Below the pieces are notes generated by a model, which saw nothing but the letters and a program-made list of their open reading frames with translations, had not been told where the DNA came from and did not search any database. Of a stretch of DNA of 38,482 nucleotides, positions 24,920 to 32,394 are shown in pieces. The position numbers were made by a program, and so were the translations under genes. Position 1 is the first letter of the stretch, and every line of letters starts with the position of its first letter. Source of the stretch: an uncultured Synechococcus sp. (lineage in GTDB: Bacteria; Cyanobacteriota; Cyanobacteriia; PCC-6307; Cyanobiaceae); assembly GCA_913049535.1 (NCBI GenBank), contig CAJWYF010000014.1, positions 1-38,482 on the forward strand, in the 5' to 3' direction.

Positions 24920-26308
24920 GTGTGGAATGAACCCAGCGATGGCATCCCCCTCAACGCTGATCCAACGGCCGCGACACCGGCTGCCGCTGTGGTTGAGAGC
25001 GTTGAGTCCGGCTCCATCGGTGAAGAGCTTGGCTTTCAGCCCGGGGATCGTCTGATCGCCATTAATGGTGTGCGACCGCGGGATCTGATCGATCTGCGCA
25101 TGCTCTGCGGGGAAGAAGAGTTGCGCCTTGAGGTGGAGGATCCCGATGGATCCCTGCATCAGATCGAGCTGGAAAAGGATGCGGACGATGGGCTGGGGTT
25201 GGGGTTCACCGAAGCCTTGTTCGATGGGCTGCGCCAGTGCACCAACCGCTGTCCGTTCTGCTTTATCGATCAGCAACCTCCCGGCAGGCGCTCAAGCCTT
25301 TATCTCAAGGACGATGACTATCGCTTGAGCTTTCTCTACGGCTCCTATCTCACCCTCACCAACCTCACGGCAGCGGACTGGGAGCGCATCGAGCGGCAGC
25401 GGCTCTCGCCACTGTTTGTTTCGGTTCATGCCACCGAACCGGCGCTGCGTCGGCGCCTGCTGCTCAACGACCGTGCCGGTCAGATCCTCGAGCAGATCGC
25501 CTGGTTTGAGCAGAAGCGCCTGCAGATCCATGCCCAGGTGGTCGTCTGCCCAGGAATTAATGACGGTGAGGCACTGCTTGAGACCCTGACGGATCTGGCC
25601 CGTTTTGGTGGCGGCGATTGGCCAGCGGTGCTGTCTGTGGCGGTGGTGCCGGTCGGGCTCACCCGCTTCCGGCCTGAGGGGGATGGGCTGGTGCCGGTGG
25701 ATCCGGCCATGGCACGGCGCACCATCGAGGCGGTTGAACCTCTGCAGCAGCAGTTCATGCAGCGCTTCGGCAGCCGTTGGGCCTGGCTCTCCGATGAGTG
25801 GTATCTGATGGCCGGACTTCCCCTGCCCGAGCGCTTCAGCTACGAGGATCTGCCCCAGCAGGAAAACGGTGTCGGCAGCATTCGTGCCTTTCTCGAGGAG
25901 CTCGACCAGGCCACCCGCACCTTGCCGAGCCGGCGTGCTCGAGCGCAGAGCCTCAGCTGGGTGGTGGGCAGTCTGGTGGGCCCGAGCCTGACGCCGGTGG
26001 TGCAGCGACTGCGCCAGGTGGATGGCCTGGATCTGCAGCTGCAGGCGCTTCCCAGCCCCTACTGGGGCTGTGATCAGGTGGTGACTGGCCTGCTCACTGG
26101 GCAGGACCTGATCGATGGCCTCGCTGGCCGGCCGCTGGGGGAGCGCGTGCTGATCCCCTCGGTGATGCTGCGCCAGGGTCAGCCGGTGTTCCTGGATGAC
26201 CTCACCCTCGAGCAGGTGCAGCAACGGCTGCAATGCCCGCTTGAGGTGGTGGGGGGTGCAGCTGATGTCGTGGCCGCCTGCCTGCGTGAATCCCCTGCAG
26301 CCGATTAA
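24920..26308 (+). CDS. PDZ-radical SAM-DUF512 protein (TIGR03279 family)
   Basis: A 462-residue protein of a family recorded as 'putative FeS-containing cyanobacterial-specific oxidoreductase'. Domain order: PDZ-like domain about 20-85 (SIGEELGFQPGDRLIAINGV), radical SAM-like core with C107-x3-C111-x2-C114 (CTNRCPFCF), HATEPALRRRLL and VVCPGINDG, then the DUF512 domain to the end (SDEWYLMAGLPLP, VGSIRAFLEEL). Substrate unknown; a PDZ fused to a radical SAM core suggests a peptide or protein target. The GTG start follows a GGAGG. It lies 16 nt after uppP. Confidence 0.93.
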   Translation: MWNEPSDGIPLNADPTAATPAAAVVESVESGSIGEELGFQPGDRLIAINGVRPRDLIDLRMLCGEEELRLEVEDPDGSLHQIELEKDADDGLGLGFTEALFDGLRQCTNRCPFCFIDQQPPGRRSSLYLKDDDYRLSFLYGSYLTLTNLTAADWERIERQRLSPLFVSVHATEPALRRRLLLNDRAGQILEQIAWFEQKRLQIHAQVVVCPGINDGEALLETLTDLARFGGGDWPAVLSVAVVPVGLTRFRPEGDGLVPVDPAMARRTIEAVEPLQQQFMQRFGSRWAWLSDEWYLMAGLPLPERFSYEDLPQQENGVGSIRAFLEELDQATRTLPSRRARAQSLSWVVGSLVGPSLTPVVQRLRQVDGLDLQLQALPSPYWGCDQVVTGLLTGQDLIDGLAGRPLGERVLIPSVMLRQGQPVFLDDLTLEQVQQRLQCPLEVVGGAADVVAACLRESPAAD

Positions 26309-26335
26309 ATTTCGCCCAACGTAATTGGTGGATCT

Positions 26336-28177
26336 GTGGCGGGACGGAAGCGCAGCGTGCTGCTGGCCCTCGCCCTGACGAGTGCCCCCTCTGCTGTTCT
26401 GGCCGAGGGCCAGTCGGCAGGGACCGATTGGCTCGGCAATCCCCTGCCCAAGGCCGAGTCGGTGGGTAACGAACCGGCAGACAGTCTCGATCCTTTTGAA
26501 GATCGCAGCCTGCCCAACGCCATCGAGCTCAAGGGCACCCGCCCCCAGTCCGATGCATCCAAGATTCCGCCAGCGGCCACCAGCCTGCCGGCCGAGGTTG
26601 ATCAGCTTGAGGCGCCTGAGGCTTTGGCATTGCCCAACAAGCCTTCTCAGGTTCGCATCGATGATCTGCGCCCACTGACGCTCACCCAGTCAGTGGAGAT
26701 CATGGAGGTCAACAATCCCCTGCTCAAGGCCATCGCCATGCAGGTGGAGGAGGCCAAGAGCAACCTGCGGGCCCAAATTGCTCTTTGGTACCCAACCCTC
26801 AACCTCAACACCCGCACGTTCCCCGGCCGCACCTGGGGCACGAATTATCAGAATTTTGGCCGCTCCCAAGCGGCGAACTCCACGGCAAGCAAGAACGCCA
26901 AGAAGCAGCAGGAACAGCAGGACAACTTCGAGAACGGCACCGCCAACAACACCAAGTTCGATCGCTACGGCGAGTGGTGGGGCACCACCCAGACCTATGG
27001 GGCTGATGCGTCCCTCAACCTGAGCTGGACGCTGATCAATCCCCGCCGCGTGCCCATCATTGCTGCAGCGCGTGATCAATATGAAAAGGCCAAAAACCAG
27101 TACCTGATTACCTTGCGCGATTTGAGGCTGCAGACCGCGGAGGCGTATTTCAACCTTCAGGTGGTGGATGCCCAGGTGGAAGTGGGCAAGACATCTGTGC
27201 AGGCCTCAACGGTCAACCTGCGCGACTCCAGGGCCCGGCTGCAAGCCGGTGTGGCCACCAAGCTGGATGTGCTGGAAGCTGAAACCCAGCTGGCCCGCGA
27301 TCAGGCCCAACTGACTGATTTCCTGGCGCGTCAGCAGATCAACCAGCGCGAGTTGGCTCGCCTGCTGGACCTGCCGCAGAATGTCACGCCCACATCGGCT
27401 GATCCCAGTGAGGTGCTGGGGATCTGGCAGCCCTCCCTGCAGGAGAGCATCGTTGCCTCCTATGCCTTTCGAGAAGAGCTGGACAATCTGATTCTTGATG
27501 TCTCGATCGCCAACTCCAATGCCAACAGCGCCCTGGGTCAGATCCAGCCTTCGTTAACTATCAACGGCAGCTCTGCCTGGTCCAAGCAGTTCGGTGAATC
27601 CGGTGTGCGTCGTCCTGCTGGTGACGTCAACCTCGGCATGGTGCGCGAGAACACCGATCAGCAGGTGTTCATGGGTCTGACCTGGACCCTTTTTGATGGT
27701 GGTGCGGCTGCCGCTCAGTCCCGCCAGCAGAAGCAGGTGGCCAAAGAGCAGACCTATCGCTTTGCCAACGAACGCAACCAGATCCGCAAGGATGTGGAGC
27801 AATCCTTCTTCCAGTTGCAGGCTGAGACCAGGAATCTGATCACCAACTCCCGCGAGGTGCTCTCATCGCGCGAGGCTTATCGCCTTTCGGTGCTGCGTTA
27901 TCAGGCTGGTGTCGGCACCCAGCGCAATGTGATCGACAACCAGCGCGATGTGACCAGAGCCGAGGTGGCCTACGCCGCGTCTGTGGGGAACTACAACCGT
28001 GCGCTGGCCCAGTTGCGTCGACGCACCGGCCTTGATCAAGTGGCCCGTTGCGTGCCCCAGGATCTGCCGGCGAATCCACCCCCCAAGAGCCCCCTCACCG
28101 ATGTGCCGGTGCTCTCCACGCCGCTCAACAGCCCCTGTCAGGTCTCCGCAGCGACGGTCCAATCCCCTGCCGACTGA
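26336..28177 (+). CDS. TolC-family outer membrane channel protein
   Basis: A 613-residue outer membrane efflux protein. GTG start, then a signal peptide (AGRKRSVLLALALTSAPSAVLA), an acidic/proline-rich linker of about 90 residues, then the two OEP repeats (about 115-330 and 350-570) with typical helical segments: LTLTQSVEIMEVNNPLL, QTAEAYFNLQVVDAQVEVGK, GVATKLDVLEAETQLARDQA and RLSVLRYQAGVGTQRNVIDNQ. A C-terminal tail with four prolines and two cysteines follows. It exports substrates or proteins with an inner-membrane ABC/MFP or RND partner not present here. Long TolC proteins are usual in cyanobacteria. Confidence 0.92.
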   Translation: MAGRKRSVLLALALTSAPSAVLAEGQSAGTDWLGNPLPKAESVGNEPADSLDPFEDRSLPNAIELKGTRPQSDASKIPPAATSLPAEVDQLEAPEALALPNKPSQVRIDDLRPLTLTQSVEIMEVNNPLLKAIAMQVEEAKSNLRAQIALWYPTLNLNTRTFPGRTWGTNYQNFGRSQAANSTASKNAKKQQEQQDNFENGTANNTKFDRYGEWWGTTQTYGADASLNLSWTLINPRRVPIIAAARDQYEKAKNQYLITLRDLRLQTAEAYFNLQVVDAQVEVGKTSVQASTVNLRDSRARLQAGVATKLDVLEAETQLARDQAQLTDFLARQQINQRELARLLDLPQNVTPTSADPSEVLGIWQPSLQESIVASYAFREELDNLILDVSIANSNANSALGQIQPSLTINGSSAWSKQFGESGVRRPAGDVNLGMVRENTDQQVFMGLTWTLFDGGAAAAQSRQQKQVAKEQTYRFANERNQIRKDVEQSFFQLQAETRNLITNSREVLSSREAYRLSVLRYQAGVGTQRNVIDNQRDVTRAEVAYAASVGNYNRALAQLRRRTGLDQVARCVPQDLPANPPPKSPLTDVPVLSTPLNSPCQVSAATVQSPAD

Positions 28178-28404
28178 TCCGTTTGGGGTCATGACGCTTC
28201 ATCGCCCTGGCGTGTCGCCTGGGGTTCCTTCAGGCCTGCCTAGGGGCCCTTTCGGTGCTGACGCTCGGCTTCGATCAGCGTCTGTCAATCGATCAGATTT
28301 CCTCCCTGAAGGCTGCCTCAATCGGCTCCTGGCTCCTGCCGCGATTCCAACTTCTCCTCGTTCCTCAAGGAGTTGGTGCTCGAGCCCTACAGCGGAGCTG
28401 CTAC
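28178..28404. other. Convergent intergenic region, possible decayed coding sequence
   Basis: 227 nt between the convergent TolC and TVP38 genes, among the longest gaps in the window. No U-tract terminator is seen. Two coding-like pieces appear in different plus-strand frames: one from about 28255 to 28350 (LTLGFDQRLSIDQISSLK) and one from about 28340 to 28440 (SNFSSFLKELVLEP, then SGAATQFALASAERFF). They could be one frameshifted small gene. Neither has a proper start, and the second runs into the TVP38 gene. Function not recognised. Confidence 0.3.
28260..28282. terminator. Weak inverted repeat between convergent genes
   Basis: GACGCT at 28260-28265 pairs with AGCGTC at 28277-28282 (6-bp stem, 11-nt loop). 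Its position between two converging genes would suit a two-way terminator, but there is no T-run on either side, so the call is weak. Confidence 0.2.
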
Positions 28405-29070
28405 TCAGTTTGCTCTTGCCTCTGCCGAGCGTTTCTTCATCAAGCCAGTGATAACGGCCAGAGCAAACATGGCGAGGAGCGCCAGGCCCAGTGGCAGGGC
28501 TGAGCCTTTGGAGGCGTCGACTCCCTTGGCCGCCTCAGCTCCAACAGTCACGAGGATGGAATCACTGATCAGCACGCTGATCAGTAGGGCCGGCGCAAAG
28601 ACGCGCCATTTGGTGCGGCTGATGCCAATGGCGTAGCTGAGGAAATCAAACAACCCGGTCATCAGCAGGCCGGTCATGAGGAAGAAATTTCCTTCCAGTT
28701 GGTTTTTGCTGAAGCCATCAATGCGCTCCATCGCCTTGCCGCCCACCAGCCTGCTGACGGGTTCACGGCCCCAGATGCGTGCAATGAAGAATGCTGCGCT
28801 GCAGAACACCAGGTCGGCCAGGATGATGGTGAGGTATCCGGTTTGAAAGCCCAGCAGGGAACCAGCCAGCAAGGAATAAATCGAGCTGGGCAGGGCCGGA
28901 AGAATGATGCTGATTCCGCGCAGCACAAAGAGCCCCAGCGGGGCCCAGAAGCCCATCTGCTCAACGGCATCCTTGAGGGGCCCAATGCCATACCGCTGGA
29001 GTACCACCACAGCGATGATGAACACGGCGACGATGGCCGAGATTTTCAGGATTTTCTGGAAACTCGGCAC
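28405..29070 (-). CDS. TVP38/TMEM64 (VTT domain) membrane protein
   Basis: A 221-residue membrane protein of the VTT/DedA-related SNARE-associated family. The N-terminus has a hydrophobic helix (ISAIVAVFIIAVVVL). The family signature is the GFWAPLGLFVLRGISIILPALPSSIYSLLAGSLLG region (re-entrant loop with the conserved prolines and FxxG), followed by ILADLVFCSAAFFIARIWGREPVSRLVG. DedA/VTT proteins act in lipid scrambling or undecaprenyl-phosphate recycling in bacteria, which is family knowledge only. Convergent with the TolC-like gene. Confidence 0.9.
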   Translation of the reverse strand: MPSFQKILKISAIVAVFIIAVVVLQRYGIGPLKDAVEQMGFWAPLGLFVLRGISIILPALPSSIYSLLAGSLLGFQTGYLTIILADLVFCSAAFFIARIWGREPVSRLVGGKAMERIDGFSKNQLEGNFFLMTGLLMTGLFDFLSYAIGISRTKWRVFAPALLISVLISDSILVTVGAEAAKGVDASKGSALPLGLALLAMFALAVITGLMKKRSAEARAN

Positions 29071-29298
29071 CGTGTGACTTGGACACTCAGCTCAAAGAAT
29101 GGCAGGTGAGTGGCGAGCTTTAGGTTTGGGAGCGTGCTCGCGAGGCAAGACACCCACCGTGCCTGTGCCAGCGTGTTCATGGTTCAGGCCCTGGAGTCTC
29201 TGCTGGCCGGTGTGCTGCTGCTGAGGGTCGATACGGCCCTGTTTTCAGCAGTGGCTCCAGCGCGCCCTCGGTGATCTTGTCGCCCTTGAGATCGATTG
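29071..29298. other. Divergent promoter region, TVP38 and inositol-monophosphatase genes
   Basis: 228 nt between divergent starts, so it must hold both promoters. I see no clear sigma-70-like pair. It also holds a short plus-strand open frame, listed separately, that resembles PsaM. Confidence 0.5.
29179..29274 (+). CDS. Tentative mini-ORF, weak PsaM resemblance
   Basis: A 31-residue frame, MVQALESLLAGVLLLRVDTALF plus a short tail. Its core aligns with the photosystem I subunit PsaM of other cyanobacteria (for example LLPAVLAFRLSTELYK against LLAGVLLLRVDTALFS). Against this: a glutamate inside the helix, no lysine at the end, no Shine-Dalgarno and a shorter N-terminus. The minus strand also has a coding-like frame here. 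I would not call psaM without a database comparison. Confidence 0.2.
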   Translation: MVQALESLLAGVLLLRVDTALFSAVAPARPR

Positions 29299-30096
29299 AT
29301 GTCCTCCCTCTCCAGCGATCACCAGTGGCAGGCGCTCCATGGCCTGGTGGATCAGGTGGCTGAGCGGCAGCGCGCGGATTTTGGCCGCATCGGCAGCACC
29401 CTCAAGCCCGATGGCAGCTTGGTCACCGCCTGCGACCGCTGGAGTGATGCCACCTTTGCCGCTGGTCTGGAGCAGATCTACCCCGACGATGGTCTGCTCA
29501 GCGAGGAGGGCAGCACCGCCGTGCCGCAAACCTCATGCTGCTGGGTGGTGGACCCCCTTGATGGCACCACGAACTTCTCAGTGGGGTTGCCCATCTGGGC
29601 GATCTCGCTGGCCCGTTTTGAGGACGGCCGACCTCTGGAGGCCGTCCTTGATGTGCCGCCCCTGCGCCAGCGTTATGTGGCGGTGCGTGGCCAAGGGGTC
29701 TGGCGTGATGGTGAGCGCCTCAGTCCCCCCGGCGGACCGCGCCATGGCTGCAGTTGCGCCAGCCTCTGCACCCGTTCCCTGCCGGTGATCCAGCAACTGC
29801 CGCAGCGCTTTCCCGCCAAGACACGCATGCTTGGCGTGGCCAGCCTCAACCTGCTGGGGGTGGGGCTGGGCACGATGCTGGCAGCGTTGGAGGCCACCCC
29901 CAAAATCTGGGATCTGGCAGGGGTTTGGCTGATGCTCGAGGAGTTGGGTTGCATCATCCGTCCCCTGGCGGATGATCCGTTTCCGCTTCTACCTGGAGCG
30001 CCTCTCGGGGAGGCCAGTTACCCGCTGCTGGCCGCCTGCGATGAGGCGGAATACCAGCGTTTTCTGCCTTGGGGCGAGGCCCTGCTCAAGCGCTGA
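29299..30096 (+). CDS. Inositol monophosphatase family protein
   Basis: A 265-residue member of the IMPase/FBPase/HisN superfamily (Mg-dependent, Li-sensitive phosphatases). Metal ligands are visible: E in LLSEEGS, and D-x-x-D in [19 protein letters not shown]; the second signature is [17 protein letters not shown]. It could hydrolyse inositol phosphates, histidinol phosphate or similar. Histidinol-phosphatase and IMPase cannot be told apart here. I chose the ATG at 29299 over the preceding TTG. The 3' end overlaps obg by 11 nt. Confidence 0.92.
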   Translation: MSSLSSDHQWQALHGLVDQVAERQRADFGRIGSTLKPDGSLVTACDRWSDATFAAGLEQIYPDDGLLSEEGSTAVPQTSCCWVVDPLDGTTNFSVGLPIWAISLARFEDGRPLEAVLDVPPLRQRYVAVRGQGVWRDGERLSPPGGPRHGCSCASLCTRSLPVIQQLPQRFPAKTRMLGVASLNLLGVGLGTMLAALEATPKIWDLAGVWLMLEELGCIIRPLADDPFPLLPGAPLGEASYPLLAACDEAEYQRFLPWGEALLKR

Positions 30097-31081
30097 TTCC
30101 CAGCAGCTCCCACACCTGGCTCAGGAGGGCCTCCAGGCCCGTGTTGGTGACAGCGGAAATCGGCAGCACCGGCTGATCGAGGCTGGCGCTCAGGTGCTTG
30201 CAGTGCGCCTCAATCAGCTCAGCGTCCAGCAGCTCGCATTTGCTCAGCACCAGCAGCCGCGGTCGCTGGATCAAGCCGTGGCCATAGGCCTCGAGTTCCC
30301 CCAGCAGCACCTGGGCATCGGCCAAGGGATCTTCGCTGCTGCCATCAACCAGATGAATCAGCAGGCGGGTGCGCTCGATATGGCGCAGGAAGTCGTGGCC
30401 CAGGCCTGCCCCAGCGGCAGCACCGGCGATCAAGCCGGGGATATCGGCAAAGACGGTGCCATCCCCGCTGGGACGCCGCACCACCCCCAGGTTCGGCACC
30501 AAGGTGGTGAAGGGGTAATCAGCGATCTTGGGCCGGGCGGCGGAGAGCACACTGATCAAGGTGCTCTTGCCGGCGTTGGGCAGCCCCACCAGCCCCACCT
30601 CGGCCAGCAGCTTGAGCTGCAACTCCAGTTCGCATTCCTCTCCGTCCTTGCCTTCGGTGAACTTCTCCGGGGCGCGGTTGCGGTTGCTCAGGTAGTGGGC
30701 GTTGCCCAGCCCCCCCTTGCCGCCTTTGGCAATCACCAGCTGCTCACCCTTCTGGGTTAGATCCCCCAGCAGCAGGCCACTGCCTAAATCACGCACCTCG
30801 GTGCCGCACGGCACCTTGATCAGCAGATCAGCGGCGCTGGCCCCGGTGGCTTTATTGGGGCCGCCCCGACGGCCGTCATCGGCTTCAAAAAGGCGCTTGT
30901 ATTTGAAATCCAGCAGGGTCTGCAGGTTGCTGTCGGCCTCCAGCACCACATCGCCGCCCCGGCCACCATCGCCGCCGGAGGGCCCGCCGGCAGGGACGTA
31001 TTTCTCCCGCCGAAAGGCGCTGATGCCGTCTCCGCCTCGACCGGCCCTCACGGCGATCCTGGCCTGATCGATGAACTGCAC
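30086..31081 (-). CDS. obg: GTPase Obg (CgtA)
   Basis: A 331-residue ribosome-associated GTPase. The glycine-rich Obg fold begins [30 protein letters not shown] and includes [15 protein letters not shown]1 is [10 protein letters not shown]2 the [11 protein letters not shown] region, G3 DIPGLI and G4 SKCE (an atypical NKxD). The C-terminal OCT domain of some Obg proteins is absent, as usual in cyanobacteria. The start is GTG at 31081 by family N-terminus; the frame to 31096 adds five residues. It acts in 50S subunit assembly. Confidence 0.95.
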   Translation of the reverse strand: MQFIDQARIAVRAGRGGDGISAFRREKYVPAGGPSGGDGGRGGDVVLEADSNLQTLLDFKYKRLFEADDGRRGGPNKATGASAADLLIKVPCGTEVRDLGSGLLLGDLTQKGEQLVIAKGGKGGLGNAHYLSNRNRAPEKFTEGKDGEECELELQLKLLAEVGLVGLPNAGKSTLISVLSAARPKIADYPFTTLVPNLGVVRRPSGDGTVFADIPGLIAGAAAGAGLGHDFLRHIERTRLLIHLVDGSSEDPLADAQVLLGELEAYGHGLIQRPRLLVLSKCELLDAELIEAHCKHLSASLDQPVLPISAVTNTGLEALLSQVWELLGISA

Positions 31082-31167
31082 AGCCCTGGGGCGCAATCTT
31101 CCATTCTTCCCCGCCAGGGCAACACGGCCCGCGCTCCCTAAAGTCAGGGCCCTTCTGCACGTTCTGC

Positions 31168-32376
31168 GTGGCCGAGGTCGCCTTCCGCCAATTGCGCAAG
31201 CAATACCCCCCTCGGCGGGGTAGTGCTGCTGTGGAGGTGCTCAAGGGCATCGATCTAGAGGTGCGGGACGGCGAATTTCTGGTGCTTGTGGGTCCCTCGG
31301 GCTGCGGCAAAAGCACCCTGTTGCGTCTTCTGGCAGGGCTCGAGGCCCCAAGCCAAGGGCAGGTGCATGTGGGGGGCCGTGATGTGTCTTCCCTTCCCCC
31401 GTCCCGCCGTGATGTGGCGATGGTGTTCCAGAGCTATGCGCTCTACCCCCACCTGAGCGTGGCGGGGAATATTGCCTTCGGGTTGCGGCGCAGCAGTGCG
31501 CGCCGGCCGCGGCAGCAGCTGCAGGACTGGCTGGCGCGCACCCTGCCGTTTGTGCACTCCGCCCGGGAGCAACGCATCGCCGAACGGGTGCAGCAGGTGG
31601 CCACCATGCTGGATTTGGCCCACCTCCTGGACCGCTTGCCCAAGGAGCTCTCCGGCGGGCAGAAGCAGCGTGTTGCCCTCGGTCGTGCCATTGCCCGCGA
31701 GCCAGCGGTTTTCCTGATGGATGAACCGCTCAGCAACCTTGATGCCAAGTTGCGCGGTGACACCAGGCGTCAGATCGTCGAACTGCAGCGTCAGCTGGGG
31801 GTCACCACCCTGTATGTCACCCACGACCAGGTGGAGGCGATGACCATGGGCCACCGCATCGCCGTTCTCAATGAGGGACGGCTGCAGCAGCTGGGCACCC
31901 CGATGGAGCTGTATGCCCATCCCGCCAACCTGTTCGTGGCGCAATTCATCGGCTCGCCACCGATGAATCTGCTGCCTGTTGAGGTGGTCTCCGCCGAGCA
32001 GGTGCTGCTGGCGGGCAAGCGTGTTGTGGCGGATGCCGCCCTGGCTCCTGTGCTGCAGGGCCACATCGGCGAGCAGCTCACCCTGGGGCTGCGGCCCGAG
32101 CGTTTGCGGTTGGCGCCGGCCACCAACCGCAACCTGCCCGCTGAGGTGGTGCAGGTGGAAGCCCTCGGCCATGAACTGCTCGTCAGCTGCCGTTTGCAGG
32201 ACCTTGATCAACTGGTGCAGCTGCGCGGCGGCGCCGATCTCTCCCTGCAGCCCTCCCAGCGCTGCCATCTCGAGCTTGAACCGCAAGGCTGGACCCTGTT
32301 TGGCGCCGATGGTGGGGCCCTCAAGCCGGCTGAGCCCGCCCCTGCGGCGCCCCATCTGCCCACCCTGCCGGCCTGA
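31168..32376 (+). CDS. ABC transporter ATP-binding protein (UgpC/MalK type)
   Basis: A 402-residue ATPase of a sugar or polyol-type importer. Walker [10 protein letters not shown] (42-50), Q-loop VFQSY, signature LSGGQ (161-165), Walker B FLMDEP (182-187) and the H-loop in VTHDQVEAM. The helical domain has an insertion ([15 protein letters not shown]) relative to MalK. The C-terminal TOBE region spans about 235-375 with [12 protein letters not shown] start. No permease or binding-protein gene lies nearby, so it may serve transporters encoded elsewhere, as MsiK-type ATPases do. Confidence 0.9.
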   Translation: MAEVAFRQLRKQYPPRRGSAAVEVLKGIDLEVRDGEFLVLVGPSGCGKSTLLRLLAGLEAPSQGQVHVGGRDVSSLPPSRRDVAMVFQSYALYPHLSVAGNIAFGLRRSSARRPRQQLQDWLARTLPFVHSAREQRIAERVQQVATMLDLAHLLDRLPKELSGGQKQRVALGRAIAREPAVFLMDEPLSNLDAKLRGDTRRQIVELQRQLGVTTLYVTHDQVEAMTMGHRIAVLNEGRLQQLGTPMELYAHPANLFVAQFIGSPPMNLLPVEVVSAEQVLLAGKRVVADAALAPVLQGHIGEQLTLGLRPERLRLAPATNRNLPAEVVQVEALGHELLVSCRLQDLDQLVQLRGGADLSLQPSQRCHLELEPQGWTLFGADGGALKPAEPAPAAPHLPTLPA

Positions 32377-32394
32377 TACCCGAACTGGAGGCCT

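Noticed and set aside
29177-29294. Minus-strand coding-like frame reading [19 protein letters not shown]
   Set aside because: It has no start codon and extends into the antisense of the inositol monophosphatase gene. It could be a remnant, but support is too weak to call.
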